Assembly: GCF_037042905.1 (NCBI RefSeq)
Contig: NC_087247.1
Coordinates: 36,721,420 to 36,785,419 of the forward strand
Direction: 5' to 3'
Source of the DNA: Lytechinus pictus
Taxonomy: Eukaryota; Echinodermata; Echinoidea; Temnopleuroida; Toxopneustidae
Length of the DNA stretch: 64,000 bases
The notes under the pieces are model-generated. The model did no database searches. It worked only from the letters and a program-made list of their open reading frames with translations, and had not been told where the DNA came from. The translations under genes and the position numbers were made by a program. Positions 47,067 through 60,858 of this stretch are shown one piece after another (the stretch's first letter is position 1; every line of letters starts with the position of its first letter).

Positions 47067-47987
47067 TTGAGAAAGAACAAATCATTCCGAAATAGGCCTA
47101 TGTAATGCAATAGCATGATGGGAAATAACTTAAAAGATGACAAAATGGCAAACATTAGTGGGAATTGAAGGTAGAATGGAATTAGTCAAAAGCTCAATTG
47201 GAAAACAAAGAAAAGGGACAAGAAAAAAAAAACTTAATAACATGACCAGGCTGCCGAGGATAGAAAACAAAGAAAGAAAGATAGACTGCATACTACATTG
47301 TGCTATATTTTTACGCTTGCTGAATTTTATGCAAATAAGCTACCGGGGCTTTGCCCCAGACCCCACGCAGTAGGGGCTCTTCATCTATAACCTTCAAATG
47401 GCTCTATAACCCCCCTGTAGGGACCCTTCCTACATTGAGCTTTACGTTCAATCACTGGCGTACAGGCGCGGGGGGTCTTGGTTCCACACCCAAGAGGAAA
47501 TAAAATAAATTATTGGAGACAACGTACAATGAAATGAATAGAAACAATAAAATGTGTTATTTGCTGAATATAATGGATATCTATCACACAATTAACATTT
47601 AATTCAAAAGGCTTTTTTTCCCAGCTCGCTTCGCTCGATGGCGGCTTTTTACAAATTTCCCCACATTGCTATGTTTTGCCCCCTCAAAATATTTGGTTCA
47701 ACTGGGTTGAATAAATGTGTTGTGTAAAAGCTATATTCTGTATATACCCGCGATTTGATTAAAAATAGCGGCAATCTGCAGGTTTAAACGGCTTTGATAT
47801 CAAGAAGTTCCGGGGGCTCCAGACGGACCCCAACCGCATAGCACTGCCGTATATGAGTATGGAAGGGTTGGGCCATGGTCCCAAAAAGTTCTACAACCAA
47901 GAAAAAAAAGGAGGAAAGAAAAGCAAAGGAAAAGTGTCGGATAATTTTATTTACTGAATACAATGTCAAAAAATATCTCAAAGTTAA

Positions 47988-48578
47988 AGGTCAAGTCCAG
48001 CCCAGGAAAATGCTGACTTGAATAATTAGAGAAAAATCAAACTAGCATAGTGCTGAAAATTTCATCAAAATCGGATGTAAAATAACAAAGTTATGACATT
48101 TTTAAGTTTCGCTTATTTTTCACAAAACAGTGATATGCACAACTAGGTGAGTCAGTCGATGATGTCCATCACTCACTATTCCTTTTGTTTTTTATTGTTT
48201 GAATTATACAATATTTCGTTTTTGATAGATTTGACAATAAGGACCAACTTGATTGAACCATACTTATTAAACAATGCTATTTCCACATGTTCAGGGAGGA
48301 ATTAATCGTTGTATCACTTTGAGGATGAGGAGAAAATTAGAATATTTCGAATTTCATGTAATAAAATACAAAAGAAATAGTGAGTGGATGACGTCATAGT
48401 CTCCTCATTTGCATACCAGCCAGGATGTGCATATAACTGTTTTGTGAAATTAAGCGAAACTTTAAAATGTCATAACTTTCTTATTTTACATCCGATTTTG
48501 ATGAAATTTTCAGTGTTATGTTTGTTGGATTTTTCTCTTTTTATTCTAATCAACTTTTTGTTGGGGTGGACTTGTCCT
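47988..48578. mobile_element. MITE, TTAA-flanked (copy 3)
   Basis: Left AGGTCAAGTCCAGCCC after TTAA (47984-47987), right GGGGTGGACTTGTCCT before TTAA (48579-48582). The arms closely match 2491-3097, including GAGGAGAAAATTAGAATATT. No coding capacity. Confidence 0.9.
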
Positions 48579-48582
48579 TTAA

Positions 48583-51141
48583 ATTATCATGAAAATGTGA
48601 TTTTTATTCTCGCTCGCTTCGCTCGCTCGGGACATATATTAAGCAGCTTTGTAGCACATGCGCCATACTGCGCCTCTTGTTTTTTTTCTACTCTTCACGC
48701 TACTGCCGCAAAGAATCATATTCACAATGGCATACAGACCACAAAAAAAGGGAATGAAAAGAGAGAAGAGTGAAATATATACAAAATTGGATTTTTGTAT
48801 AAAAAATGTCAAAATTTTTGCTCGCTCGCTCGCAACTATTAAAAAAAAAAAAATTCTGCCTGATACGCAATGTCTGGCCCTCTCAAAAGCGTCGCCTCAT
48901 TACACCTGTTCATAACATGATAATTATGACCGGGAAATTTTTGGCTCTTGCCCCCCCCCCCCTCCCCCCCCCCCCTGGCCACCGACGCCTGTTACACCGC
49001 TGTATTTACGTAGGCCTATTTATTTTTATCATGTATGATCGTACGCAATAGCGCACACTTTTCGTTGCGATCCGAATGTCAAAGATATTTGTAATAACAT
49101 TTGATATGAACACTCTAACTAATAAAATCTTAGCGATCAGAGTTCAGAACAGTGGTATTACTCCTGAAATCGAAATTCAGTCTAGTTCAAGCGTCCCTGT
49201 AGGAATAATCGTAATGACGTCATCATCGGGTTGCGTGTATAGTTCAGTGCTTGAAGCCGATTTGTACTGCGACTACAGGGCTTGCCGCAAAGCAAATTTG
49301 TGATTTTATTATTCCCAAACATAATGCAGAACTTCAAATAAAACATTTTTACTTCTTGGAAGTTCCATATTGAATGAAAAATGCGATTTATTAAAAATCG
49401 CGTCGTCTCGGATCGCATAGACATTATACGGTGAGCCTTGGGCTTCAAAAGATAATTCTAACCCCAAATTTGTTTTGTTTCATTCCTATCTGCCGTATAG
49501 CCTCATAACTAAAAAAAATAAGGTTACCCAAACAACAATTATATTTGATCTATTTAAAATCTATTCTTAATGTCCCTTTATCAAGATAAAACACATATTT
49601 TACAATTGGAATTTTGAACCTCTTTAAATTCACAAGGTGCATAAATAATTGTTGACATAATTCACTGCAATTTGTCCATTGGGCATATCACTACTGTTGA
49701 ATTGAATTTATTACCGTGCTTTATTCGTAATTTCACATTTTGGTCGCATTCTTGCAGTTTGGGATATCAAGTCAAAACTTAGTTATTTAAGTGCAACACG
49801 CATCGATCATGTCAAATTTCTTAATTTTTTATACGTCGAATCACTCTGATGTTCGCCAAATATGTTTGAAAATGTTTTCGAACCTGAAAGCCAATATTGT
49901 GTCATATTGGTCAGCATGCGCAGCGTAATGAGCCCAAAATGTTGAGTCGACCACATAATGGCGTATGGGACCAAATTTCTAAATTCTTGATTATCAGAAG
50001 ACCTACATACATTATAACCAACATATGAAGCTTTATTATAATGCTTCTTGAATAATTCAATACGATTTTGATTTGATTTACTGATTTTCTTCTGCATAAC
50101 GACTTAATTGGTAACATATTACAACAAAGACATTTTGAAATCAGAAATATGCAATGGAACATAAAATTCTTGTGTTTGTTCAATGTTCAATTCCATTTCC
50201 ATGCCCCTCGCTTCATTACCCCCCCTTGTCATGCAGTAAAAACATCGACCGTCTTTATTACTTTGAGGAGGTAGGTCTAATACCTTCGAAATGATAAATC
50301 TGGTTCAAATACCTCGTTGGAAATAATACTTTATATCCAATAACAATGAATGTTTGTAAAAGTCAATTCAAGTATCCCATAATACTAGTTCTACTGTGTT
50401 CGAAACTGCAATTGTATCTTGGATACAAGTCGAAAGCATAGTGTGTTTATTCTTCGAGCCAAGTCAAGCTAATTGTTTATTCTTGATCGTAATCAGCCTA
50501 AACGTATGCACCACAACGTAACCAACTGGGCTCAAGTGTCCGATTAAACCATTCCGAATATTCTTGCTAAGAACTGTTCAAATATACTCGGTGGAAACAC
50601 ATCGGTGATGACCATAAAAGATGCAGTTATTGCTACAAGGTTTAGGGGTTGTAAAGTTGGGTTTCCGTCGACGAGTGCGTCATAATTAGAGAAAAGGAGA
50701 TCAGTAAACTGCACATTCTGTTTCATGGCAGGTATGACGACTGCATTTCGGTTTGATTTAACGAAAACTGTTTAAGATAGTTATTTTCAACTACTGGGAC
50801 GATATCAATATGAATGACAGCATTTACTATAGTGTCGTGCCATGACGAGCACACTACTTGGAGTCATTTTGGCGCCTGATCCCGCTGGAGAAACATCGAT
50901 CAGATCATACCAGGAAAAGTCTCTACCCGCAAATCACTCAATGTAAGGGTCGTAGCTCCGTGAATAGTGATTGGCTAATATTAAAGAAAAACTGATGAAA
51001 TCAATTATTAACGCACTTTTAATGAACACTGTACAAGTTTAAGACGTCAACTTGTGATTGAATCAAAATTTTCGACACTTCAGAGCTGCAGTGGATGACA
51101 AAGTGATACAAAAGTTTGAGAATTTTTTTTTTTCGATCATC
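48583..51141. other. Intergenic DNA upstream of the Tctex1-domain gene
   Basis: It contains CTCGCTCGCTTCGCTCGCTC near 48607 (the same motif as 38.5-42 kb, inverted), C runs near 48950-48995, and a CRE-like TGACGTCA near 49216. No supported gene. The last few hundred bases should hold the promoter of the downstream gene, but I see no decisive element. Confidence 0.4.
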
Positions 51142-51870
51142 ATGAAGAAAGGAGACAGTGTTTCAGTAGATGGTGGATCTCGAATCAGAGAGAAAGTGGT
51201 CGCTAAACCTCGCAAGGTCAGTCAACTCATTGAAGCCAATCTTTCCTTGACATCAACAAGAGGTCGAACATTGACATTCAGCGATGTCGCCAGCGATCGC
51301 GAAAGCGAAGCTTCGACGTCGACGCAACGTCGACGGCCGGCGCCTCAACGAGATCGTGCTGCGAGCCTCATGAACTTGAAGCGAGGTGCTTCACTCTACT
51401 TCGGCAAAGATATCACGACGTCCATGTGGTGGAAATACAGACAGATCCATGGCGGCATTGACGCACTACGGGGTGATCACGGCGGCGGGCATGGCGGGGC
51501 ACTAGAATATGAAAACTCGTACCAGCTTGAACCGAAATCAGGTCACAAATTCGCGCCAGGAAAAGTTGAGGAATGCATTCGAGAGGTTCTAGGGTATATA
51601 TTTGAGAATGAGGTGTACGACCCAAAGAGGGCGGCGATCTTGGCAGCGGCTATATCAGACGCGGTTAAACAGAAGGTGAAAATGTTATGCGGTTTTGATC
51701 GGTACCGTTTGGTGGTCAATGTCGATATCGGATCAAGAGTACCTGGTCAAGAAGTGGTAATTGCAAGTCGATATCTTTGGAATACAGACACTGATGGGTT
51801 TGCAACGGTGTCCAGTCAGAATAGAACCATGTATAGTGTTGTTACAGTGTATGCTGTTTACATGGATTAA
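51142..51870 (+). CDS. Tctex1-domain dynein light chain, DYNLT4/5-like, single exon
   Basis: A 242-residue open frame from ATG 51142 to TAA 51868-51870. Residues 1-120 are a basic, serine-rich, probably disordered N-terminal extension (STRGRTLTFSD, TQRRRPAPQRDRAASLMNLK). Residues about 124-242 form a Tctex1 domain: NSYQLEPKSGHKFAPGKVEE, CIREVLGYIF, AISDAVKQKVK, RYRLVVNVDIGS, ASRYLWNTDTDGF and the final SVVTVYAVYMD, which is diagnostic of the family. Tctex1 proteins are dimeric dynein-associated light chains; those with long N-termini (TCTEX1D1/4, now DYNLT5/4) are the nearest in architecture. The frame stays open upstream to 51058 without an ATG, so I use 51142. No intron interrupts it. Orthology within the family is not decided. 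Confidence 0.9.
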   Translation: MKKGDSVSVDGGSRIREKVVAKPRKVSQLIEANLSLTSTRGRTLTFSDVASDRESEASTSTQRRRPAPQRDRAASLMNLKRGASLYFGKDITTSMWWKYRQIHGGIDALRGDHGGGHGGALEYENSYQLEPKSGHKFAPGKVEECIREVLGYIFENEVYDPKRAAILAAAISDAVKQKVKMLCGFDRYRLVVNVDIGSRVPGQEVVIASRYLWNTDTDGFATVSSQNRTMYSVVTVYAVYMD

Positions 51871-54800
51871 ACTAATCCATGCAAAAAGACGATACCTTCA
51901 ATGTTTGGAAATGAGATTAAGGAAGGTCATTGTTGCATTGTCATTAAAGAAGATTTTAGATATTAAAAGTCTAGAGAAACGAATTGATGTATATTTCATA
52001 ATACGAAAAAAGCTTTTATTGACACTGCACTTTTCAGGTTAATTTGATTTGACCAGAAATGTGTCGAGGCGTCTTGACATTTTCAATACCGAAGTATCGA
52101 TTTTAGTACCTGTGAAACGTAATGTTTGCTATGTTACTATAAAGAGTTAATTGAATAGTATGCGTCAATATTTTCATTTTATACAGTGCATATTCATAAC
52201 ACAACTATGATAAATGGTCAAGAGTATTGTTCTGTTATATTCGCTTGAGTTTACGCTCTAGACTACACTATGCTTATAGCAAGGCAATTGAAAAATCACA
52301 AACGAGACAAAGTGTTGACGAATCTTGAATGTATAGATACTATATAATTATGATGAAAAAACACCCAAATTGTATGGCATTGTATGTTTCCGGCATGGGC
52401 CAGTTCCTCAAAATATTTGAAAATCTAACTTATTACTGATATCTTATCGCAAATTTTTTAACATGATGATTACAAACATATCTCGTCCTTAATATACGAA
52501 CAAAATTGTCTGTCTGAACGTTTTTCGTTTTGCAATATTTTGGTACAATACATTTGTCCCCGAGGAAGAAAAATACTGGAAGTCTTAGAACCAACAACAC
52601 AAGGGGGAAATACTGCCACTATTTCATTACTATATTATTTAGGAAGCAAAAGAAATGTGTTGTATATTTCTTTTTAATGTTTGTTCCTGTATAAATGAGT
52701 ATATTGCTTAGTTCATTATAGAATTGACTGAAAATTCACGGAGATAAAGTCATAACACAAACAAAATAAAATTAGGTTATAGGTAAAATGTATCAGTCGG
52801 AAGTACCCTAAACAGAAGACAGTGTATCATCATAAAATGTGGTGCCCGCCCCAAAAAAATGTTGATCTGTATTCTTACACACAAATACTGGTCAGTTAGT
52901 TGCTTTGGCAATTGAATAAATGAATAACTAGTCGACTTATCGAATACAATTAGTAACAGTGCAATCGGGTGTCCATAAAGCGGCATATGGGCGGCTCATT
53001 TATAGGAAGGTGAGCTCTTTATTATCGAAGAAAGCAGAAATCTCTTACTAGAATATAAATCAATTTTATATTTCATTAACTAAGGAAATGTTGGGTACCC
53101 AATGTCGTACATGTTCATTGTTTAGCCAAATATTTGTTCGTCATTGTCTCGGCCTCATACATTTCATTTCAAAGAACAAAAGACAAACCCTCTACTTGAA
53201 CACCTTACTGCACGGTAACAAACGGTAACTTCAAGAAGTTGCTGTATTTTTACGAAGATTGTGTATTGTATAATCATAATAAATTCATGGTGTCTATACC
53301 CATCCTAGATTGCATCATGGAGTTATCATTTAGATGGTTTGCAATTAAATCGATGAAATTATCAGATTTGTTTAATTTGTAAGAATTCTAAGAGTGTCTC
53401 GAGCGAAGGGGGGGATCTCCCAGATTTTGACAGAGAGGGCATGTAAATTTCGAATATTTGTTTCCTTGAAAAAGAAGAGATGTGTCTGAGTATGAAGACC
53501 TAGTTGAGCGATTATTATGAACATACCTACGTTAAATCTTTTCTTTTTCTTTATTTGAAAGGACTTTTAAAGAAAAAGTATGAAGAAGGGAGAATTAAGA
53601 TTGTTTAGATTCTTTTAAGATGTAAAAGATGAGAAAGTGTAGAAGAGAGACATACACGCACAATTCCCCGTATGTATCCAGAGGACTGACGATATCCATG
53701 ATGAGTCAGCTACATTCACTGAAACTGATTCGTAGTTATTTTCTCTCATTATATTTGTTATCACCATGTCGCCTGACAGTTTGGTCAGGCTTAACCAACT
53801 ACATACATGTAGTTTTAATTTACACATAATACTGTTACGTAAGATTTCGTTTGATCATGTGATAAAGTAAGTAAATGTTGGTAAACGAAATCGTTAAAAT
53901 AATCATCGGATCTTGTAAAATATCATGTAACTCTTTAGAACAAGTCTTCTCTTTGTAATCTTATCTAATTGTCTTACCAAGTGTGTTGACAGAGAATTCA
54001 AGCTTCGTAGTGTACTTGCGAAACAGTATTTGACCACATATTACCGATTAAGTTCAGAAATTTAGATTTGTTATATGACTTTTATTTATGATTATATATG
54101 TAATAATACATGATAATGCACCAATTACTCAGTCAATGAATAAAACATATCATTATAACACCTAAAATAAACGTATTCTTATTAACTCTTTTGTGAGATT
54201 TTATAAGAAGTGTACGTTTTTTTAATGATTCAAATATTACTGAGTTTGATGGGTTACCTACATCAAGATTTGTCCTTCATCCGGTTATTATTCAACTTCT
54301 ACTTTAATGTGTGCGTACCCCCCCCCCCCCTCCCTCGAACCCTCCTCTCCAACTCTTCAGGTTCTACCTCTGTCTTTCAATCTCTCCGAGCTCTTATTTA
54401 TATCATTCATGTTCGTTGAAATCGAAATATGGTATAATTTATACAGAAGGAAATTTAGAATACCCTTTCATGAATTGTATCGATATTTTTCACGTTACGA
54501 TGTCTAATTGCGTGAATAGGTCATAAAACTAATGACCTGCTTAATACTGCACGTGCTGCTCAATTCTATAAAGGCGGGAAATAAATGGGCTTCTGAAGGA
54601 CAAATGATAATTGATGATATTAAACGTGGGAAACGTGATATGGTTACAACAAACATTTGCAAAACATGAAAAGAAAAAAAAAGAGTTACGCTGGTTGAGA
54701 ATGAAAATGACAAAAAATAGCTGTCACAATAAAAAATTACAGATTTGACTGAAAGGGATAGGAGAGAACTCAGAATGCTTTCATTATTTTGTCCAATAAA

Positions 54801-57800
54801 CAGCCATTGCCGACATATCGTTTTGATTTAATCGTCATCGCACCTGCATTATGTAATTTGGATTGGGTGGTGCCTTGGTATTTTGATAGAGGGGAGGGTC
54901 AAAATGACACAAACTTTAAGTCATTTACTTTGTCAGTTGAATAAAATTAGTAATATTACAAGACCGGAACTCAATCAATGGTGATAATGCTAAGCAGCCA
55001 ATCAGAATCAAGTATTTCATGGTAGATACCATTGGATGGCAAAGTTACTATATTAGTAACTTTTATGCAACGGGGCCCAGATGAGGATTTCTAGGAACGA
55101 CACTGACCAAAAGAGGAAAATAGAGGACATATGATACATACACAGATGAAACCGTCACGTAATCCAGGATAGCCTTACACTTTTTCCAATACACAGCATT
55201 TAAATTCAAATAAATTTTGTTAAAATTATTACGAATAGGTTATAATCTGCCGGACCTTTAACAATCAACACATGTACTATCTGTTGGTTACTAGACAGAC
55301 TCGGAGGGAATAGGTATAGGAAAAAGCAGCAATCAATTGGAAAAGTGTCAATTACTGTCACTATGTGCATTAAAATATACTTTGAATATAGATAACATTG
55401 ATTTTCCTCATTTTATTTTACCATCTTTTCTTTCATGCAAAATTATTGTCCTTTCAATGAAAAATTCTCATGATCATGATTGTCAACTTCATTTTCACCA
55501 CTCATATAATCTTTACCTTCATTCTCTTTATTATCACCATCATTAGTTTTGTCATCATTATCATCAACCATATTTCTCTTGTGCATGTTTTTTTTTTTTT
55601 TTTTGGGGGGGGGGTCTGTTGCTGTGATACACTGTACACATAAATATTCATACTTGGAAATGGCTTATAAGTCACATCGCACACAATCAGCTAATTCAGT
55701 TATTATTCACTTCACAACTAAAGATAGAACATACTACTTAAAAATTATGGTTTTCTTGCATTTAATAATGATAGCATCTTTTTCATATACACAACACTGT
55801 ACAAATAATATTTAGCAAATAACAGAATTCAACTGTTCCCAATATTTGCAACTTTTACAACCATTCCATTTTTATAATGGAAATTAACAATATTTTCTGA
55901 AGAAAAAAAATATATTACTCACATAACACTTATATGTTTGTAACATTAAAGAGATAGAACCAATGCATGCATGTTAATTTGTTTTGGCACTACCATTTAG
56001 CTAAATAAGAAAATGTGGACTTATCAAAGGGAACAGAATATGTTGAAAAATAACATCATTTTTATTTATGAAGTGGAGATTTGTGTCAGGATATGCAGTC
56101 ACTGGATTGTCAAACAATATGAATGGAATAAATACAATTCAACTTGTGTCTATATGTACATTGCAAAGGCAATAGATTCTATAATTTTATAGTATTTAAC
56201 TTTATTCAAACCATATATTTTGTGGTATATGCTGAAAATAAATTAAGAAAACTGTATGTGACACTACATACATGTTGCCTTTTACACTATTAAAAATATG
56301 AACATAAATACTTTATTGCATAAGATGAAGGGGTTTCTCATAACAAAAATAGAAAACATTACAGGAAAATACAAATACTGAGTGACATAAAGGAAATATA
56401 AATATCATATACTTTGGCAAATAAAGAGATTAACAAAGAGAAAATCATAGAAAAAGCCTTCCAACACATTTGCATAATTTTTAATGAATAATTCCTTTTC
56501 ATAAGAAAACATAGGCAGTGACCAAGACTTGAATCTCTTATCTACAAAAAATTAAAGAGAGAAAAAGAGAGGCCAAAGAATTACAAACGGTGGGGAGGCC
56601 TATGAAATGGAGAATAGGATGCTAAGAAAATAAATGTTAGTATTAGAGTTAAGATTTAATAAAAAATGACCAGAACATATTGTTCAACATGGACAGTTAT
56701 AGCATAAAATTATCAAGCAACGTTTCATTAAAAAAAAAACGTCTGTATTTAATTACATCTTGGTTCAATGAAAATGCATTATCTCTTTTGGAAAAAAAAT
56801 GGGAGAAATTAGAATAAAAAAAATTGGCACATCTCTGAACAAAATTGGCAGAAAATTATTTGGCAAATTACTGCAGAATGGACATTCTTTAATAGGGGTA
56901 CCATAATGAATGAACTCACAAGACTTGTGCAAGGATGCATTTTATATTAATCCTTATTCAAAAGGCTAATAGTGTACTTCTTTCAAGTATCCTACATTGG
57001 TGAGACAAGGTAGAAAAGGCAGGTAAATTGGGAAAATGCAAAATTATTTAAAATAAAAAAAGCAATGTGCACAGTGCTACTCTCCCTGTAAAGCAATATT
57101 GTTTAACTTAAAAGGAATCCCACAGATAGATATATCTATTACTTGTTGCTTTCATTACAACTGCACTGCTTTGGTTATAGCTATACACCTACTTTCTATA
57201 ATATACACTATGCTCAATCACTCCAAGAGAGATTTTTTTTTTTCATTTACACTCTTGAGAAACTGGCATACTATTTAGATTTTTGTTTTTTCATGATTTT
57301 CCTTTTCTTCTTTATATTAATTGGCAAGTTAGCACTCACTTGCAAACTTACACATACAGAGGTAGAATAAAAATACACAAAATTCAATAGACTTTCATCG
57401 GAGTTGAATATTACGCACCTCCTTCCATGAACAACATACAAACCACATAGATTGTATCACATATTGTATTTCACTTATCCATAGTCTTCTCTTTATGTAC
57501 ATATCATACTGAACACTGTCACAGATCATATAATATTTCCATTAATCTAGTCATGAAGTCAGAGATGTACACCCTAATAACCAATTTAATTTCAAGTGAA
57601 CCTAAGGTGGATCAACATGATAAAGTAAACATTGAAATGAAATAGACAAATGAGATAATACATGCCTATCTATATTAAGCATTATTATATTACTAGGGTT
57701 AATAAGTCTATCAAAATTTCCATCTCACGAGGACAATTATTTTAATATCAAAATCATTTGATAACACATATTCTGTCGATGTTCCCTTAAAATTGCAGGA

Positions 57801-60307
57801 CAAATTTAACATGCTTTTCTCCTGTAATTAATATCATAACTAGTAACTTGAAGACCTGAAATTAAAGAAAGTGTACTTGAGAAACTTTTCTGTGGAAAAG
57901 GGTGAATACAATCATTGCAAGTTTTTAAGTTATTTTTATGTTGTTTAAAAGAATAGTATAGTAAAATAGTAAACAGCAAAAGAATGCCATTCGGATTCCC
58001 TTATATCAAAATATGAAGAAAGAAAACCCTATCTGAAATGTTTGGGGCTGAAAATTTGTTTGCAGTCTTATATGAATGTGACTCACAGAAAAATTCAATG
58101 ATATTTTCTTTTTTTTGGTATGATTCCAAAGCCTTGCAGTATTCATTACTTTTCCAGTGTATTATAATCAACAATTCCAATCACTTTATATTGATTTGAA
58201 ACCAATGACAATAAGTGAATCACTCAAAATCCTTCTTTTTATGTGGATGATCTACATTAAAAATGTTCGACTCATCCCTGACTTCATGACTAGATTCTTT
58301 CAGTTCTTTTGTCAGAAACAGCTCTTTTCTACTATATCAACATCCATAGAAACCATGTCAATGGTCTCATCATTCAAGACTTCATTCCAATCTTCATTGA
58401 ATTCATAACCCGTTTATAAGTATATCACGTATCCCTGTTCATCTACATCAACAAAAATCAAATCACGTCTTGAGTTTGTGAAGAAAAATAATAGCATTCA
58501 CATGCATTTAGAGTGATCAAATATCATAATAAATTAGCATAGATATAGAATAAACTCATGAATTTCATCATGTTATATGCATCAAAAAATAAAGAAGACA
58601 CAAATGATTGAATTAAATAAATGCGGTGGGAAGAGCATATAATGAATGCACCTAACTGCATATTTAGTTTTTCATATCAAGTTTAAACAAAAATATTGTC
58701 TCTTCAGTTCAAACAGACATAACGAAACATGGTGAGCACTATCACATAACCAAATAATAAGAGACATAGAAAATAATATGACTAATTGTCATCATTGCAC
58801 TTCAAAATAATAACACATGCTGCAAACATTGTGACAAAGATCAGAGATTTTAAAGCTTTTTTTTTTGTCTTCACTTGAAAATAACAGGAACAGTCACACC
58901 ACATAAAAGAAAACACAAACATACTTTAACTTTTATACCAGATATATCCTTCTTTAGATGGTATTCATAGTTCTTGTTAACATAAAGTTTACTCCTGAAT
59001 GATTAGCTTTATGACATAATTCTAATTTCTTAATGTTTTGGTATTTGTAAAAACTACCCAATAGTCGATATGGAATGAATCATCTAACTGATTGCAAAGA
59101 TCCCACTTTCAATTATCGTTGGCATGTTACTGGCACCCCAAAATATGAAAAGGTTTGCTTATATCAAAATTAATCTGTTCAAATAAATGTTATTTTTCAT
59201 TGATAAATCCCCCCCCCCCCGTCAAACAGAACAAAATGAATCATTACATTACATAAAATCTTCATGCATAGATTCATGCCAACTGCATATTAATGTTAAT
59301 ATTTGATTCTGATATATCTAATCTAAAAGAGTGAGATTTATCAATGCTAAACAAACGAAGATGTCTGAAATGCGCAACATTCTTATTGGATGTACATGAG
59401 ATGCATACACACATGATAGCTGAGCGTCTCACAAAAATCGCCACAAAATTCACAGGGGGGACACCTCCAAAGCACTTACAAAGTATTTCAGATCCTACAC
59501 AAAGTTGATTTCAAACTATTGACATGCAAAACAATTTATACAAAGCTAAATCTACTACTAATATATCATTGGCGCAGTCTTACAAAAGAGTGTCATTGGT
59601 CCAAGCAATTATGGAAAGCCATCAGCACGATAATTGACCATTGATAAGCATACACACTTGTCTGTTTGTGAACCAGACGGATCATGCAGATAGACTAAAA
59701 TGATGACAATATTGGAGTATTTGTCATAGGACATGATTGGAAAAAGCATGTGCCTTCTAGATAATGGTGTTGCTTGCTTCCATAAATAAGATTGATCGCA
59801 TCAATCACAACTCTTCATAAGACAGGTCCTAGGTGTTCCTTTCCACTGTAAAGGGTGTATGACTAGCTCTCACAAGTAAAATACACAGTATCATACTGTC
59901 GCAATATCGAGTTGTGAAGAAGTAGGGGAAAAAATAATTTGGCACTCCATAGCGTCTACATAGGCACATCTAGTTGTTTTCGGTGGTGCTGCAACATCGA
60001 TGTATCTTGTTAAGCATAGATAACATAAAGCAATAGAAGAGGTGATGTCTTGCCTTCGGTGGTGCTTAGTATCATATAATATAAATTAAATGTTCCATCC
60101 AGCTTTGATATACAGCTCAAATAACACAGGCAGAAAATAAATGAGATTTGCATCCACATTGGTAAAAAGTTACATCTATTATTTAGCAACCATTTACACA
60201 TAATGTATTCCATTTAGACATCATAGTAGTTTGCACACACAATGAGCATATTTCCATAATCACCCTAGATAGTCCGAGTATATATATATATACCAAGTCA
60301 AACCCAA
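51871..60307. other. Intergenic region and probable LRIG 3' UTR
   Basis: About 8.4 kb with no supported exon. It is AT-rich, with C or G runs near 54320, 55600-55615 and 59210, and a T run near 55588. The part next to 60308 is probably the long minus-strand 3' UTR of the LRIG gene; its end cannot be placed by eye. AATAAA at 52765-52770 could serve the Tctex1-domain gene but is 900 bases from its stop. Confidence 0.5.
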
Positions 60308-60858
60308 TCAGGCTTCTGTTAGCGACGTTAGCGTGGGTGATGTCACATGATGAGCAGGATGGGTATTAGACGATGGTAAATAAGAAGTCCTTGGTATCGA
60401 CTGTCCCGATTTGGGTGATGTTTTGCTTTTCAAGTGGTGCTTTTCTGGATGGCGACCCGACTTTCGGTGGGTCGGTTTATCGATGTGATGATTCGGGTGG
60501 TGGGGCCGGTGGTGGCTGTGCAGGTGACCATTTTGCACTTGCGGTTGGTGGGTTGTTGGCGATAGCAGCGCCCCTATTCCGGGTGAGATGTTGCCCTTGG
60601 AAGATATTGCAGTGGGAATGCTATGTGATTGTCTGATGGGATCGGCAACAGGGGAGTGATTGGTGTTACCGTTGTTGTTAACATTGACATTATTTACATG
60701 ATTGTGGCTACGGCATAGATGGCCGTCTATCAAGTCTCTGTCTTGAACTGAACTGGTGGGATTCTCGTAGAGGTGTACATTAGGAATCCGTCCATTGCAA
60801 GGGAGTGAAGATGATGACATTGCCATCCTACTGTATGCATCTCCCTTTTGTGCATTTT
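60308..60858 (-). CDS. LRIG: LRIG last coding exon
   Basis: Starts ENAQKGDAYSRMAMSSSSLP and ends TSPTLTSLTEA-stop. It contains an Asn run (NNVNVNNNGNTNH) and a His-rich stretch (HLHSHHRPHHPNHHIDK, KHHLKSK). These look lineage-specific; I cannot align them to the vertebrate tail. It is in frame with the previous exon and opens after a clear TTTACAG acceptor. Confidence 0.85.

Noticed and set aside
46779..47155. FPFPFP- and KRKGKGKG-type open frames
   Set aside because: They are translations of a purine/pyrimidine-asymmetric low-complexity tract.
50544..50726. Minus-strand 60-codon frame with a protein-like look (FTDLLFSNYDALVDGNPTLQ)
   Set aside because: Short, matches no family I know, a stop lies shortly upstream, and no second exon was found. 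Conservation in a related genome would revive it.
51058..51141. A longer N-terminus for the Tctex1-domain protein
   Set aside because: The extension has no ATG and reads through a T run; the first ATG is at 51142.
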